Shown here in pieces: positions 52,174 through 60,432 of a DNA stretch of 64,000 bases (within the stretch, counting starts at the first letter, position 1; each line of letters opens with the position of its first letter). Source of the DNA: Collinsella sp. (lineage in GTDB: Bacteria > Actinomycetota > Coriobacteriia > Coriobacteriales > Coriobacteriaceae). The notes beneath the pieces were generated by a model. The model was not told the origin of the DNA. It saw nothing but the letters and a program-made list of their open reading frames with translations, and did not search any database. Where the stretch lies: assembly GCA_018373675.1 (NCBI GenBank), contig JAHAGQ010000003.1, positions 62,001 through 126,000 on the forward strand. Reading direction: 5' to 3'. The translations under genes were made by a program, and so were the position numbers.

Positions 52174-52202
52174 ATAATACGCCATCGACGCGGGCAGGTG
52201 AA
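52174..52202 (-). promoter_or_regulatory. Promoter of the rpsP operon
   Basis: On the minus strand TTCACC (52197-52202), a 17-bp spacer and TATTAT (52174-52179). It predicts a leader of about 50 nt. The intergenic stretch up to dinB (52203-52300) shows no gene. Confidence 0.55.
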
Positions 52203-52306
52203 GTCCGTGAGACCAACTTCTTCGGTGTAGTCGAGGGCAAATCCATATCTTAGACAAGAATTCGGGATTTGCAAGCACATACACGCACCCCACATGAGCT
52301 GCGCGG

Positions 52307-52343
52307 TATACTCATGACATGGAAAGACGCGAACATACATACG
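52307..52343 (+). promoter_or_regulatory. dinB -10 element and SOS-box-like site
   Basis: TATACT (52307-52312) lies only 6 bp before the A of the dinB ATG (52319), so the transcript should be leaderless. Inside the first codons, 52330-52343 reads CGAACATACATACG. It matches 12 of 14 positions of the Gram-positive SOS box CGAAC-RNRY-GTTCG, counting its degenerate positions. Together they suggest LexA control. Confidence 0.5.
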
Positions 52344-53572
52344 GTTATGAGGATGCCACAGACGTCACGCCGCCTCCCTGGACGGGTCCGGCGGTGGGCC
52401 TGATGGACCTCGATGCGTTTTTTGCGAGCGTGGAGATGCTCGATCATCCCGAATGGCGCGGCAAGCCGCTCATCGTGGGCGGAGACGCCGATTCGCGTGG
52501 CGTCGTGTCCACGTGTTCGTATGAGGCACGTCGCTTTGGCGTGCACTCTGCCATGGCCTCGGCCGAAGCGCGGCGCTTGTGCCCGCAAGCCATTTGGACG
52601 CACGGGCACTTTGATCGCTACCGCGAGGTGGGCGCGCAGGTCATGGCGATTCTCGCCGACGAGACCCCGCGCGTTGAGCGCGTATCCATCGACGAAGCCT
52701 TTATCGATATCACACCGGGTCGCTTTGCGCCCGAAGACCCGCTGCTGGTTGCGCGGCGTATAAGCGACCGCGTGACAGGGCTGGGAGTGACCTGCTCCAT
52801 TGGCGTTGGCTGCAACAAGACGGTCGCAAAAATCGCAAGCGAGCGGGATAAGCCGTTTGGGCTGACCATCGTGCACCCCGGAACCGAGCAGCGCTTTTTG
52901 GCCGCGCTGCCGGTATCTGCCATGAGTGGCATCGGGCGCTCGGCCGAGGAGCGACTGCGCCGCATGCGCATCTACACCCTCGGCGAGCTTTCGCGCGCGC
53001 CCGAGTCCACACTGGCCTCTATTTTTGGCGTCAACGGCGAACGCATGCGCCAGCGTGCGCTAGGACTCGAAATCTCCGAAGTCACGAGTCTCGATGAAGG
53101 GCGCGAGGTCAAATCGGTCAGCAATGAACGCACCTTTGCGAAAGATTTGACTGAGCGTGGGGATATTGAGGCGGCGATTGCGCTGTTGGGAGAGTCAGTG
53201 GGACGCCGTCTGCGCCGTCAGGGGCTGACGGGTGCCACGGTAACGCTCAAGCTCAAGTATTCGTATGGCAGCGGGCGTACGGCACAGCGCCGGCTGCCTC
53301 ATCCGACCGACGATGAGAATATCTTCGTGGCGGTTGCGCTCGAGCTGCTCGACAATATCTGGCAGGAAGGCATGCATGTTCGCTTAGCGGGCATCGGCAT
53401 GAGCGACTTCGACCACCAAGGCGGCATCCAGACCGACCTGTTCTGCGAGATCGATGACCGCGGAGCCCAATCCAGCGACCGACGCGACCTCTCCGTCGCC
53501 ATCGACGCCGTCCGAGACAAGTTCGGCGACACCGCCCTATCCTTCGGCCGCCAATCCCGCTTCAACGATTAG
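52319..53572 (+). CDS. dinB: DNA polymerase IV (Y family)
   Basis: Translesion polymerase of 417 residues. Palm motifs are GLMDLDAFFASVE (metal Asp) and RVERVSIDEAFIDIT (SIDEAF). STCSYEARRFGVHSAM and SIGVGCNKTVAKIAS are also typical, followed by a little-finger domain. It lacks an obvious C-terminal clamp-binding peptide beyond QTDLF. ATG 52319 adds about 25 residues before the family core and has no ribosome-binding site, but lies at the expected +1 of a leaderless mRNA. GTG 52394 is the alternative start. Confidence 0.94.
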   Translation: MERREHTYGYEDATDVTPPPWTGPAVGLMDLDAFFASVEMLDHPEWRGKPLIVGGDADSRGVVSTCSYEARRFGVHSAMASAEARRLCPQAIWTHGHFDRYREVGAQVMAILADETPRVERVSIDEAFIDITPGRFAPEDPLLVARRISDRVTGLGVTCSIGVGCNKTVAKIASERDKPFGLTIVHPGTEQRFLAALPVSAMSGIGRSAEERLRRMRIYTLGELSRAPESTLASIFGVNGERMRQRALGLEISEVTSLDEGREVKSVSNERTFAKDLTERGDIEAAIALLGESVGRRLRRQGLTGATVTLKLKYSYGSGRTAQRRLPHPTDDENIFVAVALELLDNIWQEGMHVRLAGIGMSDFDHQGGIQTDLFCEIDDRGAQSSDRRDLSVAIDAVRDKFGDTALSFGRQSRFND

Positions 53573-53584
53573 TCCCTGAGGCAA

Positions 53585-53625
53585 AAAGAAAGCCGGGCAG
53601 GTGCGGAAAACCGCAACTGCCCGGC
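53585..53625 (-). terminator. Terminator after rsfS (convergent with dinB)
   Basis: A 9-bp outer stem (53592-53600 with 53617-53625) and a 5-bp inner stem (53602-53606 with 53611-53615) are followed on the minus strand by TTCTTTTTG. The plus-strand tail is not T-rich, so it serves rsfS mainly, although the stem may also affect dinB. Confidence 0.85.
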
Positions 53626-53666
53626 GATATGCGTGAGGATAGCTAAACCCCGTCTCAAATGAGCTA

Positions 53667-54122
53667 CTAGAGGAGGTTGAGGGGGAGCTGGGGGGCGTCT
53701 CCCCAGAGTTTCTCGAGGCGGTAGAAGTCGCGGGCTTCGGGAGTGAAGACGTGGACGACAACCGAACCGTAGTCCATGAGCATCCAAGTCTTCTGCTCGC
53801 GGCCCTCGATGGAGAACGGATGCTCGCCGCAAGCCTCGGCGACCTTCTCCTCAATTTCATCGACGATCGAATCAACCTGGCGGTTGTTGGTGCCGGTAGC
53901 AAGGACAAAGTAGTCGCACACGTCGGAGAGCTCGGTCAGGTCGAGCACCTGAACGTCCTCGCCCTTCTTGTCGTAGGCGGCTTGTGCGGCAGCGCGGGCG
54001 ACATCCTCGGCGGCGACACCGCTCGCGGACAGCGAGGCGGCAGTACGGTCGGACGTGGCAACGAAACTCTTGTGCTCCACACCTTCAAGAATCTGCTCGT
54101 CGGTCATGGTCTCATCGGCCAT
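53667..54122 (-). CDS. rsfS: Ribosomal silencing factor RsfS
   Basis: Binds L14 and blocks subunit joining in starvation, 151 residues. The RsfS core is AAQAAYDKKGEDVQVLDLTELSDVCDYFVLATGTNNRQVDSI, and WMLMDYGSVVVHVFTPEARDFYRLEKLWGDAP closes it. About 40 extra N-terminal residues, Ala/Ser-rich, precede the core. It follows yqeK by 27 bp in the common nadD-yqeK-rsfS order. Confidence 0.95.
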   Translation of the reverse strand: MADETMTDEQILEGVEHKSFVATSDRTAASLSASGVAAEDVARAAAQAAYDKKGEDVQVLDLTELSDVCDYFVLATGTNNRQVDSIVDEIEEKVAEACGEHPFSIEGREQKTWMLMDYGSVVVHVFTPEARDFYRLEKLWGDAPQLPLNLL

Positions 54123-54149
54123 GGAATACCTCTTTCTAGACAGCCCAAG

Positions 54150-54758
54150 CTAGCGCAGCTGGGCGTAATGGTTGTAAATCGTAATAGCCGTGGGATAAAG
54201 ATAACGCCCGGACTGGATCACATAGACCAGACCCTGCGCAAAACAGGAGAAGAACAACTCGTCGAGCGAGGACTTCCCCACCATCTTGCGCAGCGCATGG
54301 GCATAGTCACCGTGGCGGTTGGGTTCGATGGCATCGGCAACAAAGACCACCATATCGAGCGGCGTCATGTCGCAAGCGCCCACGGTGTGACGGTCGACAG
54401 CCTGAAAGACTGCCGGAGACAGATCGGGAAAAAGCTGCGGAAGCTCATAGGCGGCAACCGGGCCATGCAAAAGCGGCGTCGCGGCAGACGGAGAGCCGGC
54501 AATCTTAATGCCGTAATGCAGAGCGCGCGTGACCAGCTCGTCGTCGGAGAGCACCTTGTCCCAGTCATGGATCAGGCCGGCGGCAGCGGCATCAAAGCGG
54601 TCGACACCGTACACCTCGGCTAGGTGCAACGCCGTCTCGGCAACCCCGAGCGAATGCACGTAGCGCTTACGCTTATCCTTCATGCGCACATCGAGCAACT
54701 CGTGGATACGCGTCAAGAGCGCACGCTCATCGCCCTCAAACTGATCTTCTACCGACAA
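54150..54758 (-). CDS. yqeK: HD-domain hydrolase YqeK-like
   Basis: 202-residue HD protein; in Bacillus YqeK hydrolyses diadenosine tetraphosphate symmetrically. The HD motif set is RYVHSLGVAETALHLAEVYG and AAGLIHDWDKV. RHTVGACDMTPLDMVVFVADAIEPNR is strongly family-like. TTG 54758 lies 4 bp after GGGGGAG. Between nadD and rsfS as usual. Confidence 0.92.
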   Translation of the reverse strand: MSVEDQFEGDERALLTRIHELLDVRMKDKRKRYVHSLGVAETALHLAEVYGVDRFDAAAAGLIHDWDKVLSDDELVTRALHYGIKIAGSPSAATPLLHGPVAAYELPQLFPDLSPAVFQAVDRHTVGACDMTPLDMVVFVADAIEPNRHGDYAHALRKMVGKSSLDELFFSCFAQGLVYVIQSGRYLYPTAITIYNHYAQLR

Positions 54759-54770
54759 CGTTCTCCCCCA

Positions 54771-55448
54771 TCAATCAAAATCGTCTTGCCCAAGATTGGC
54801 ATACAGACCGCGTTTACGGATATAGCCGAGCACAGACTCGCTCGTAAGATAGCGCACGCTCATGCCGCGGGCAACTCGCTTACGAATGTTCGTCGAGCTG
54901 ATCGCCAGCGCCGGAATCTGAATATAACGCACGTCGAATGGCAGCCCCGATTCCTTAATTCGCGCCCGGGCCGTATCGATGTCAAAGCCGGGTCGTGTCG
55001 CAGCAATAAAGGTTGCCAGTTCGGCAATCTCATCAGCATTGTGCCAGGTCACAATATCGATAATCGCATCGGCACCCGTAATAAAGTAAAGCTTCACCTG
55101 TGGCGGGTAAAACTCGCGAAGGGCATGTAGCGTATCGGCTGTATAGGTGACACCGGCACGATCTATCTCGAAGCGGCTTGCCAAAAAGGCCGGGTTCGCA
55201 GCAGTGGCGAGGACCGTCATGGCATAACGGTCCTCAGCAGGCGTCACCGGTTTGTCAAGCTTAAAGGCGGGAGAGCCGGCCGGCATAAAAAGCACAGCGT
55301 CCAAGTCGAGCGATTCGCGAGCCTGCTCGGCGGTAACCAAGTGCCCGTAATGAATCGGGTCAAAGGTGCCGCCCATAATGCCAAGCCGAAACTCATGCCC
55401 ATCCTTGATGGGCAGCTCGGGCAATCCGATTCCACCTCGCAGCGACAT
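54771..55448 (-). CDS. nadD: Nicotinate-nucleotide adenylyltransferase
   Basis: Forms deamido-NAD in NAD synthesis, 225 residues. The nucleotidyl-transferase motif is LGIMGGTFDPIHYGHLVTAE, and the C-terminal ALAISSTNIRKRVARGMSVRYLTSESVLGYI is characteristic. It starts 3 bp after the obgE stop; about 20 residues precede the core, so a later start is possible but no better ribosome-binding site is seen. Confidence 0.96.
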   Translation of the reverse strand: MSLRGGIGLPELPIKDGHEFRLGIMGGTFDPIHYGHLVTAEQARESLDLDAVLFMPAGSPAFKLDKPVTPAEDRYAMTVLATAANPAFLASRFEIDRAGVTYTADTLHALREFYPPQVKLYFITGADAIIDIVTWHNADEIAELATFIAATRPGFDIDTARARIKESGLPFDVRYIQIPALAISSTNIRKRVARGMSVRYLTSESVLGYIRKRGLYANLGQDDFD

Positions 55449-55451
55449 GGC

Positions 55452-56918
55452 CTACTCGCCCTCCGGGGTCTCAACAACGTCGACTTCGGTAGTGCCTTCG
55501 GAGCCCTCGGTGGCATCAGCCACGTCCGCACCCTCGGCCGCTACGTCAATAACCTCAACGTCTGCATCCTCGAGCTCGTCCTCGTACTCCGAGAAGTCCT
55601 CGGCGCCCTCAAAGTCAAAAGCGCGCTGGCAAATGCGGACCTCGTCGCCCGCACGGCAACCGGCCTTCTCGAGCGCGTCGTCAACACCCATACGCGCAAA
55701 CTTATGCTGCAGGTAAATGACGGCTTCCTCGTTTTCCCAGTCGGTCTGGATGACCATGCGCTCGATGGCACGACCGACCACGCGGAAGGCACCGGGCTCT
55801 TCCTGGACAATGCGGAAACGCTTCTCGCGCTGCAGGCGGCGACGCTCCCACTCCTCGTCGCGCAGATCGACCGGCTCATCAGAGACCGCCAGCTCGGCGC
55901 GAAGCTTAGCCACCTGCTCGCCCACGGCAAGCATCAGCGTGTTGAGGCCGGCGCCCGTAACAGCAGACACGGCAAAGAACATATGGCCATCGTCGAGCGC
56001 CGCACGCTTAAGGTCGGCAATCTTGTCGGCCGTGCCCGGCGCATCACACTTGTTGGCAACGACGATCTGCGGACGCTCCGAAAGCTCGGCGCCATACTGC
56101 TCGAGCTCGCGGTTGATGATGCGATAGTCCTCGACCGGATCGCGATCCTCAAAACCACCCGTCATATCGACGACGTGCATGATGAGTGCCGTACGCTCAA
56201 TGTGGCGCAGGAACTGGTGACCCAGGCCACGGCCCTCGCTCGCGCCCTCGATGAGACCGGGGACGTCGGCAACGACGTAAGAATATTCGCCGGCACGCAC
56301 CATGCCGAGGTTCGGCACGAGCGTGGTAAACGGGTAGTCAGCAATCTTGGGGCGGGCGGCACTCATGCGCGCAATGAGCGATGACTTACCCACCGAGGGA
56401 AAGCCCACAAGCGCGGCATCGGCCATAAGCTTCATCTCGAGCTCGATCCAGTGTTCCTCGGCAGGCTCGCCGAGCTGGGCAAAGGCCGGAGCGCGACGCA
56501 CCGACGTCACAAAGTGTGTGTTGCCCAGACCGCCGGCACCGCCGGGCGCCACGACGACGCGCTCGCCGTCGTGCACCAGGTCGGCAATCTCGAACATCGG
56601 GGTCTGCGTCTCGGGATCGAGCTCGCGCACCACGGTACCCATAGGGACCTTGAGAATCAGGTCCTCGCCGCTCTTACCGTTACGACGGGCACCCTGCCCG
56701 TGCGTGCCGCGCTCGGCGCGGAAGTGATGCTTAAAGCGGTAATCGATCAGCGAAGACAGCTGAGCATCGGCCTGGATGACGACATTGCCGCCACGACCGC
56801 CGTCGCCGCCATCGGGGCCGCCCTTGGGGACAAATGCCTCGCGCCTAAACGACATGCATCCGGCTCCGCCGTCGCCGCCGCACACGTTAATGCGGCTGAT
56901 ATCGGTGAACTGTGACAA
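55452..56918 (-). CDS. obgE: GTPase ObgE with acidic C-terminal tail
   Basis: Ribosome-assembly and stringent-response GTPase of 488 residues. The glycine-rich Obg fold (GGDGGAGCMSFRREAFVPKGGPDGGDGG), G domain (GFPSVGKSSL, DVPGLIEGAS, NKCD) and OCT domain are all present. About 45 acidic residues follow (Glu/Asp/Val/Ala-rich), longer than usual. The start is TTG 56918 with GGAGG 8 bp upstream. It follows rpmA as in most genomes. Confidence 0.96.
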   Translation of the reverse strand: MSQFTDISRINVCGGDGGAGCMSFRREAFVPKGGPDGGDGGRGGNVVIQADAQLSSLIDYRFKHHFRAERGTHGQGARRNGKSGEDLILKVPMGTVVRELDPETQTPMFEIADLVHDGERVVVAPGGAGGLGNTHFVTSVRRAPAFAQLGEPAEEHWIELEMKLMADAALVGFPSVGKSSLIARMSAARPKIADYPFTTLVPNLGMVRAGEYSYVVADVPGLIEGASEGRGLGHQFLRHIERTALIMHVVDMTGGFEDRDPVEDYRIINRELEQYGAELSERPQIVVANKCDAPGTADKIADLKRAALDDGHMFFAVSAVTGAGLNTLMLAVGEQVAKLRAELAVSDEPVDLRDEEWERRRLQREKRFRIVQEEPGAFRVVGRAIERMVIQTDWENEEAVIYLQHKFARMGVDDALEKAGCRAGDEVRICQRAFDFEGAEDFSEYEDELEDADVEVIDVAAEGADVADATEGSEGTTEVDVVETPEGE

Positions 56919-56934
56919 CAGAATCGCCTCCTAC

Positions 56935-56978
56935 AAAAAAGAGGGAGACCCTTGAATCCTAAAGCTCAAGTGCCTCCC
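56935..56978 (-). terminator. Terminator between rpmA and obgE
   Basis: A discontinuous stem (56943-56947 with 56974-56978, and 56951-56955 with 56966-56970) is followed by T6 on the minus strand. It lies 25 bp past rpmA. It may be a partial terminator that lowers obgE expression relative to the ribosomal protein genes. Confidence 0.75.
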
Positions 56979-57003
56979 ACATATGTGCTCTATGAAGGGT
57001 GAA

Positions 57004-57261
57004 TTACGCGTTCGCGAGCGGGCGTACGCTGACCCTGTGCTTGATACCCTTGTGGAACTCAACGGTACCGTCGACCAGCGCGAACAGCGTGTCGTCCTTA
57101 CCACGGCCAACGTTCTCACCCGGGTGGATGTGCGTGCCGTGCTGACGGACGAGAATCGTGCCCGTGGTTACCGTCTGGCCGGCATAGCGCTTCGTGCCAA
57201 GGCGCTGACCGCGGGAGTCACGGCCATTACGGGAGGAACCGAGTCCTTTTTTGTGTGCCAT
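57004..57261 (-). CDS. rpmA: 50S ribosomal protein L27
   Basis: 85-residue bL27. MAHKKGLGSSRNGRDSRGQRLGTKRYAG and ILVRQHGTHIHPGENVGRGKDDTLFAL-type sequence are the family hallmark. The N-terminus begins MAHKKG directly, so there is no cleavable extension of the Firmicutes kind. It lies 33 bp after rplU. Confidence 0.97.
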   Translation of the reverse strand: MAHKKGLGSSRNGRDSRGQRLGTKRYAGQTVTTGTILVRQHGTHIHPGENVGRGKDDTLFALVDGTVEFHKGIKHRVSVRPLANA

Positions 57262-57294
57262 TGTGTATACCTACTCTTTCGTTACGAGTGTAAT

Positions 57295-57669
57295 CTACTC
57301 GGCGACGGGAGCCTCGGCAACAGCCTCAGCCTCTGCCTTGACAGCCTTCTTGGCGCGGGACGTAGCCTGGACCTTCACGATCTTCAGCTTGGTGAGCTGC
57401 TGACGGTGACCCTTCAGACGACGATAGCGCTTACGCTTGTGGAACTTGAAGACCAGCTGCTTCTCGCCCTTGAACTGCTCAACGATCTGAGCGGTAACCT
57501 TGGCCTTGGCCAGCTTGTCGGGATCGGTGACGATCTTCTTACCATCGTTGAGGAAGATAACCGGCAGGGTGACCTTGTCGCCCTCATTGCCCTCGATCTT
57601 CTCGACGGTGATGACATCGTCGGTGGCGACCTTGTACTGCTTGCCGCCCGTGTTAACGATTGCGTACAT
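57295..57669 (-). CDS. rplU: 50S ribosomal protein L21
   Basis: bL21, 124 residues. The core MYAIVNTGGKQYKVATDDVI and KFHKRKRYRRLKGHRQQLTKLKI are typical. The C-terminus is extended with about 20 Ala/Glu/Val-rich residues. ATG 57669 has AAGGG about 8 bp upstream. It heads rplU-rpmA(-obgE) from a strong promoter inside the end of the previous gene. Confidence 0.97.
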   Translation of the reverse strand: MYAIVNTGGKQYKVATDDVITVEKIEGNEGDKVTLPVIFLNDGKKIVTDPDKLAKAKVTAQIVEQFKGEKQLVFKFHKRKRYRRLKGHRQQLTKLKIVKVQATSRAKKAVKAEAEAVAEAPVAE

Positions 57670-57711
57670 GTTTACTTGCCCTTCATGCATCAGTTAGTGC
57701 AACAGCCGAAT

Positions 57712-57740
57712 ATAGTAGCAGGCGAAAATACCCCCGTCAA
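57712..57740 (-). promoter_or_regulatory. Promoter of rplU-rpmA
   Basis: TTGACG (57735-57740), a 17-bp spacer and TACTAT (57712-57717), with TG-C just before the -10. It overlaps the last codon of the DUF2344 gene. It predicts a leader of about 35-40 nt. Confidence 0.75.
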
Positions 57741-58549
57741 CGAGTATGTGGAGCAAATCCACAAGTTCGCACAGGTATGGGGCTGACGAGTCGGCCCTCG
57801 TCGTCCTCGCATGCTTGATTCTGACGCTCGACATCGTAGGAGCAGATGGTCACGAGGTCTTGCATACCGGTGGAAACAATAGGTGCATCCACGCCCGGGG
57901 TCAAGCCCTGCAACAAAACATCAGCAGCAGAAAGCAAAATTTCCGGACGCATAGAGCCCTCGTTGTCGGCATGGGTGTCGAGCATGAGAACCAAATGGTC
58001 CGGGCGCTCCCCCGCCGTGAGCTCATAGCCAACGAGCGTGTGATCCAAATCCAAGCGCTTGCTCTTTTTGCCGCGCGCGTAGTCGATGCCATGATCCGCG
58101 CGCAGCGTGTCGATCGCACGACGCACCTCGTCGGCGCTTACGGGCGCCTCGGGATCCAGGTGTAAGTCGATGCGATACGACAGGCGCGTGAGCTGCGCCG
58201 TCAACGCCGGCGTGCGCACGTCGATGTACGCCGCCTCGATGGGCGCCAGATCGGCCGGAGACGCCGCAGCCAGGCGCCCAAACGCCTCGTCGAGCGCCAC
58301 GAACTCGGTCATAAACAGGTCATACCACTCGCAGGTCGACGACGTACCCACCGGTAGCGCCGAAGAGAAGCCCACGCGCATGTGCGGAGAGAAGCCCTGC
58401 GTGACGGCATAGGGAAGTCCCGCACGGCGCACGATGCGCTCAATGGTATGGATCACTTCGAGATGGCCCAGGTACTTAAGGCGATCGCGCTTGCCATAGC
58501 GAACACGAAGCCTAAAGAGCGAGGGGTTGTCGGTCAGGCGCTCACTCAT
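57737..58549 (-). CDS. DUF2344 (TIGR03936-type) radical-SAM-linked protein
   Basis: 270-residue protein of the family nearly always found with the preceding radical SAM gene or fused to it. FRLRVRYGKRDRLKYLGHLEVIHTIERIVRRAGLPYAVTQGFSPHMRVGFSSALPVGTSS covers the conserved core, split over RNA-binding-like basic residues. The biochemical role is unknown. Its ATG overlaps the upstream stop (ATGA), so the two products are probably made in equal amounts. Confidence 0.9.
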   Translation of the reverse strand: MSERLTDNPSLFRLRVRYGKRDRLKYLGHLEVIHTIERIVRRAGLPYAVTQGFSPHMRVGFSSALPVGTSSTCEWYDLFMTEFVALDEAFGRLAAASPADLAPIEAAYIDVRTPALTAQLTRLSYRIDLHLDPEAPVSADEVRRAIDTLRADHGIDYARGKKSKRLDLDHTLVGYELTAGERPDHLVLMLDTHADNEGSMRPEILLSAADVLLQGLTPGVDAPIVSTGMQDLVTICSYDVERQNQACEDDEGRLVSPIPVRTCGFAPHTR

Positions 58550-60423
58550 GCGCGATCACCCATCAATACATTCTTGGCGTGGAGCGTGGGGCAGATCCCG
58601 CAGCCGGTGCACGACGTGCGGGTGCAGTCGGGAGTCGTGACGCCCTCGAGCGAGCGACGGTACTCGCGCTCGAGAAAGCCGCGTGTGCAGCCGGGGCTCA
58701 CGTGCTCCCACGGCAGGCGCCAGTCCAACTCGTAGGGCAGGTGCACGAGTTCATTGAGGTCGATGCCGTTTTTGGCAGCAGCCTCCTTCCAGTTATCGAG
58801 CGAGAAATGCTCTACCCAGGCGTCAAAGCGAGAGCCCGAGCGCCAAGCGTCGATGATGACGGGCGTCATGTCACGACCGGCGCGGGACAGTGCGGCCTCG
58901 ATGAGCGAGGTCTCGGCATCGTGGTAATGAACGCGGACGGCACGGTTGCGAACGCTCGTGATGAGCAGCTTCTGGCGACGCTTGACGTCGTCGTAGTCGA
59001 GCTGCGGGCACCACTGGAACGGCGTGGCAGCCTTAGGGATAAAGACCGAAACCGAGATCGACACCGAGATCGAGCCGCGACGAGCCTTGGGCACCACGGA
59101 ACGACCGAGCTCCAGCACGTGATCGGCCAGATTGGCGATGGCCACGATGTCCTCGTCGCGCTCGCCGGGAAGGCCCATCATAAAGTAGAGCTTCATGCGG
59201 TTCCAGCCGGCCTCGAAGGCCGCCTTGGCCGCACGGTCCAGGTCCTCCTCGGTCACGTTCTTGTTAATGATGTCGCGCATGCGCTGGCTGCCGGCCTCGG
59301 GCGCGAACGTCAGGCCGCCCTTCTTTTCGCCGGCAACCGACTCGGCCATATCCACGCCAAACGAATCCAGGCGCTGCGACGGAATAGACACGCGAATACC
59401 CGTATCCTCCAGGCGACGGTTGAGCCTGCCGAGCACGTCGCGAATGCAGGAGTGGTCGGTCGTGGAGAGCGAGGTCAGCGACACCTCGTCATAGCCGGTC
59501 TTTTCCAGACCCTGAATCACCGACGAGACGATTTGGTCGGCCGAGCGCTCGCGCACCGGACGATACGTCATGCCGGCCTGGCAAAAACGACAGCCGCGGG
59601 CGCAGCCGCGCAGGATCTCGATAGACAGGCGGTCGTGAACCAGCTGCGCATAGGGCACGCACGACTGCGACAGCGGATTCGTGGCGCCGAAATCCTCGAC
59701 GACGCGCTTGTAGACCACGGTCGGCGCATCCTTGCCTTCACGCGGCACGGTGTAGCCATGCGGCGAGCAGGGCTCGTCGTGACGAACCTCATAGAGCGAT
59801 GGCACGTAGTTGCCGGCAATGGATGCAAGCTGCTCGACAATCTGCGCGCGCGGGACCCCTTCGTCACGCAGGCGGCGATGCAGCTGGCAGGTCTCGAGCA
59901 GCGATTCCTCGCCCTCACCGATGAGGATGGCATCGAAGAAGGCCGCGTACGGCTCGGGGTTGTACACCGAGGGGCCGCCGGCGATGATGATAGGGTCGTC
60001 TTCGCCTCGGTCGGCCGCCAACAGTGGAATGCCAGCGAGGTCGAGTGCCTCGAGGAAGTTCGTCACCGCCATCTCGTGCGGCACATGCAGACCGACGATA
60101 TCAAACGAAGCGACCGGCGCTGCACCCTCAAGCGAGAGCAGCGGAATGCCCGCCTCGCGCATAGCGTCACCCATATCGGGCCACGGCACATAGCCACGCT
60201 CGCAGGAGATGCCCTCGGCCTGGTTAAGGATGTTGTAGAGGATGGCGATACCCTGGTTGGGCAGACCGACCTCGTACACATCCGGATAGATCAGGCAGCA
60301 ACGGTAGTCGGCATCGGCCTTGGAAAGCGTGCCCCACTCGTGATCGATATAGCGACTCGGCTTCTCGACCTTGGCGAGCAACGGCTCAATTAAATGAAAA
60401 CAGTCTTGGTATGCAACGCGCAA
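58546..60423 (-). CDS. TIGR03960-type radical SAM protein with B12-binding-like domain
   Basis: 625 residues. The N-terminal half resembles a B12-binding domain (CLIYPDVYEVGLPNQGIAILYNILN, DIVGLHVPHEMAVTNFLEAL). The radical SAM motif is ILRGCARGCRFCQAGMTYRPVRERS. A C-terminal CTRTSCTGCGICPTLH suggests an extra Fe-S cluster site. TTG 60423 follows AGGGG by 6 bp. The family is linked with DUF2344 next door and often with rng and rplU; its reaction is not known. Confidence 0.9.
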   Translation of the reverse strand: MRVAYQDCFHLIEPLLAKVEKPSRYIDHEWGTLSKADADYRCCLIYPDVYEVGLPNQGIAILYNILNQAEGISCERGYVPWPDMGDAMREAGIPLLSLEGAAPVASFDIVGLHVPHEMAVTNFLEALDLAGIPLLAADRGEDDPIIIAGGPSVYNPEPYAAFFDAILIGEGEESLLETCQLHRRLRDEGVPRAQIVEQLASIAGNYVPSLYEVRHDEPCSPHGYTVPREGKDAPTVVYKRVVEDFGATNPLSQSCVPYAQLVHDRLSIEILRGCARGCRFCQAGMTYRPVRERSADQIVSSVIQGLEKTGYDEVSLTSLSTTDHSCIRDVLGRLNRRLEDTGIRVSIPSQRLDSFGVDMAESVAGEKKGGLTFAPEAGSQRMRDIINKNVTEEDLDRAAKAAFEAGWNRMKLYFMMGLPGERDEDIVAIANLADHVLELGRSVVPKARRGSISVSISVSVFIPKAATPFQWCPQLDYDDVKRRQKLLITSVRNRAVRVHYHDAETSLIEAALSRAGRDMTPVIIDAWRSGSRFDAWVEHFSLDNWKEAAAKNGIDLNELVHLPYELDWRLPWEHVSPGCTRGFLEREYRRSLEGVTTPDCTRTSCTGCGICPTLHAKNVLMGDRA

Positions 60424-60432
60424 CGGAAACCC

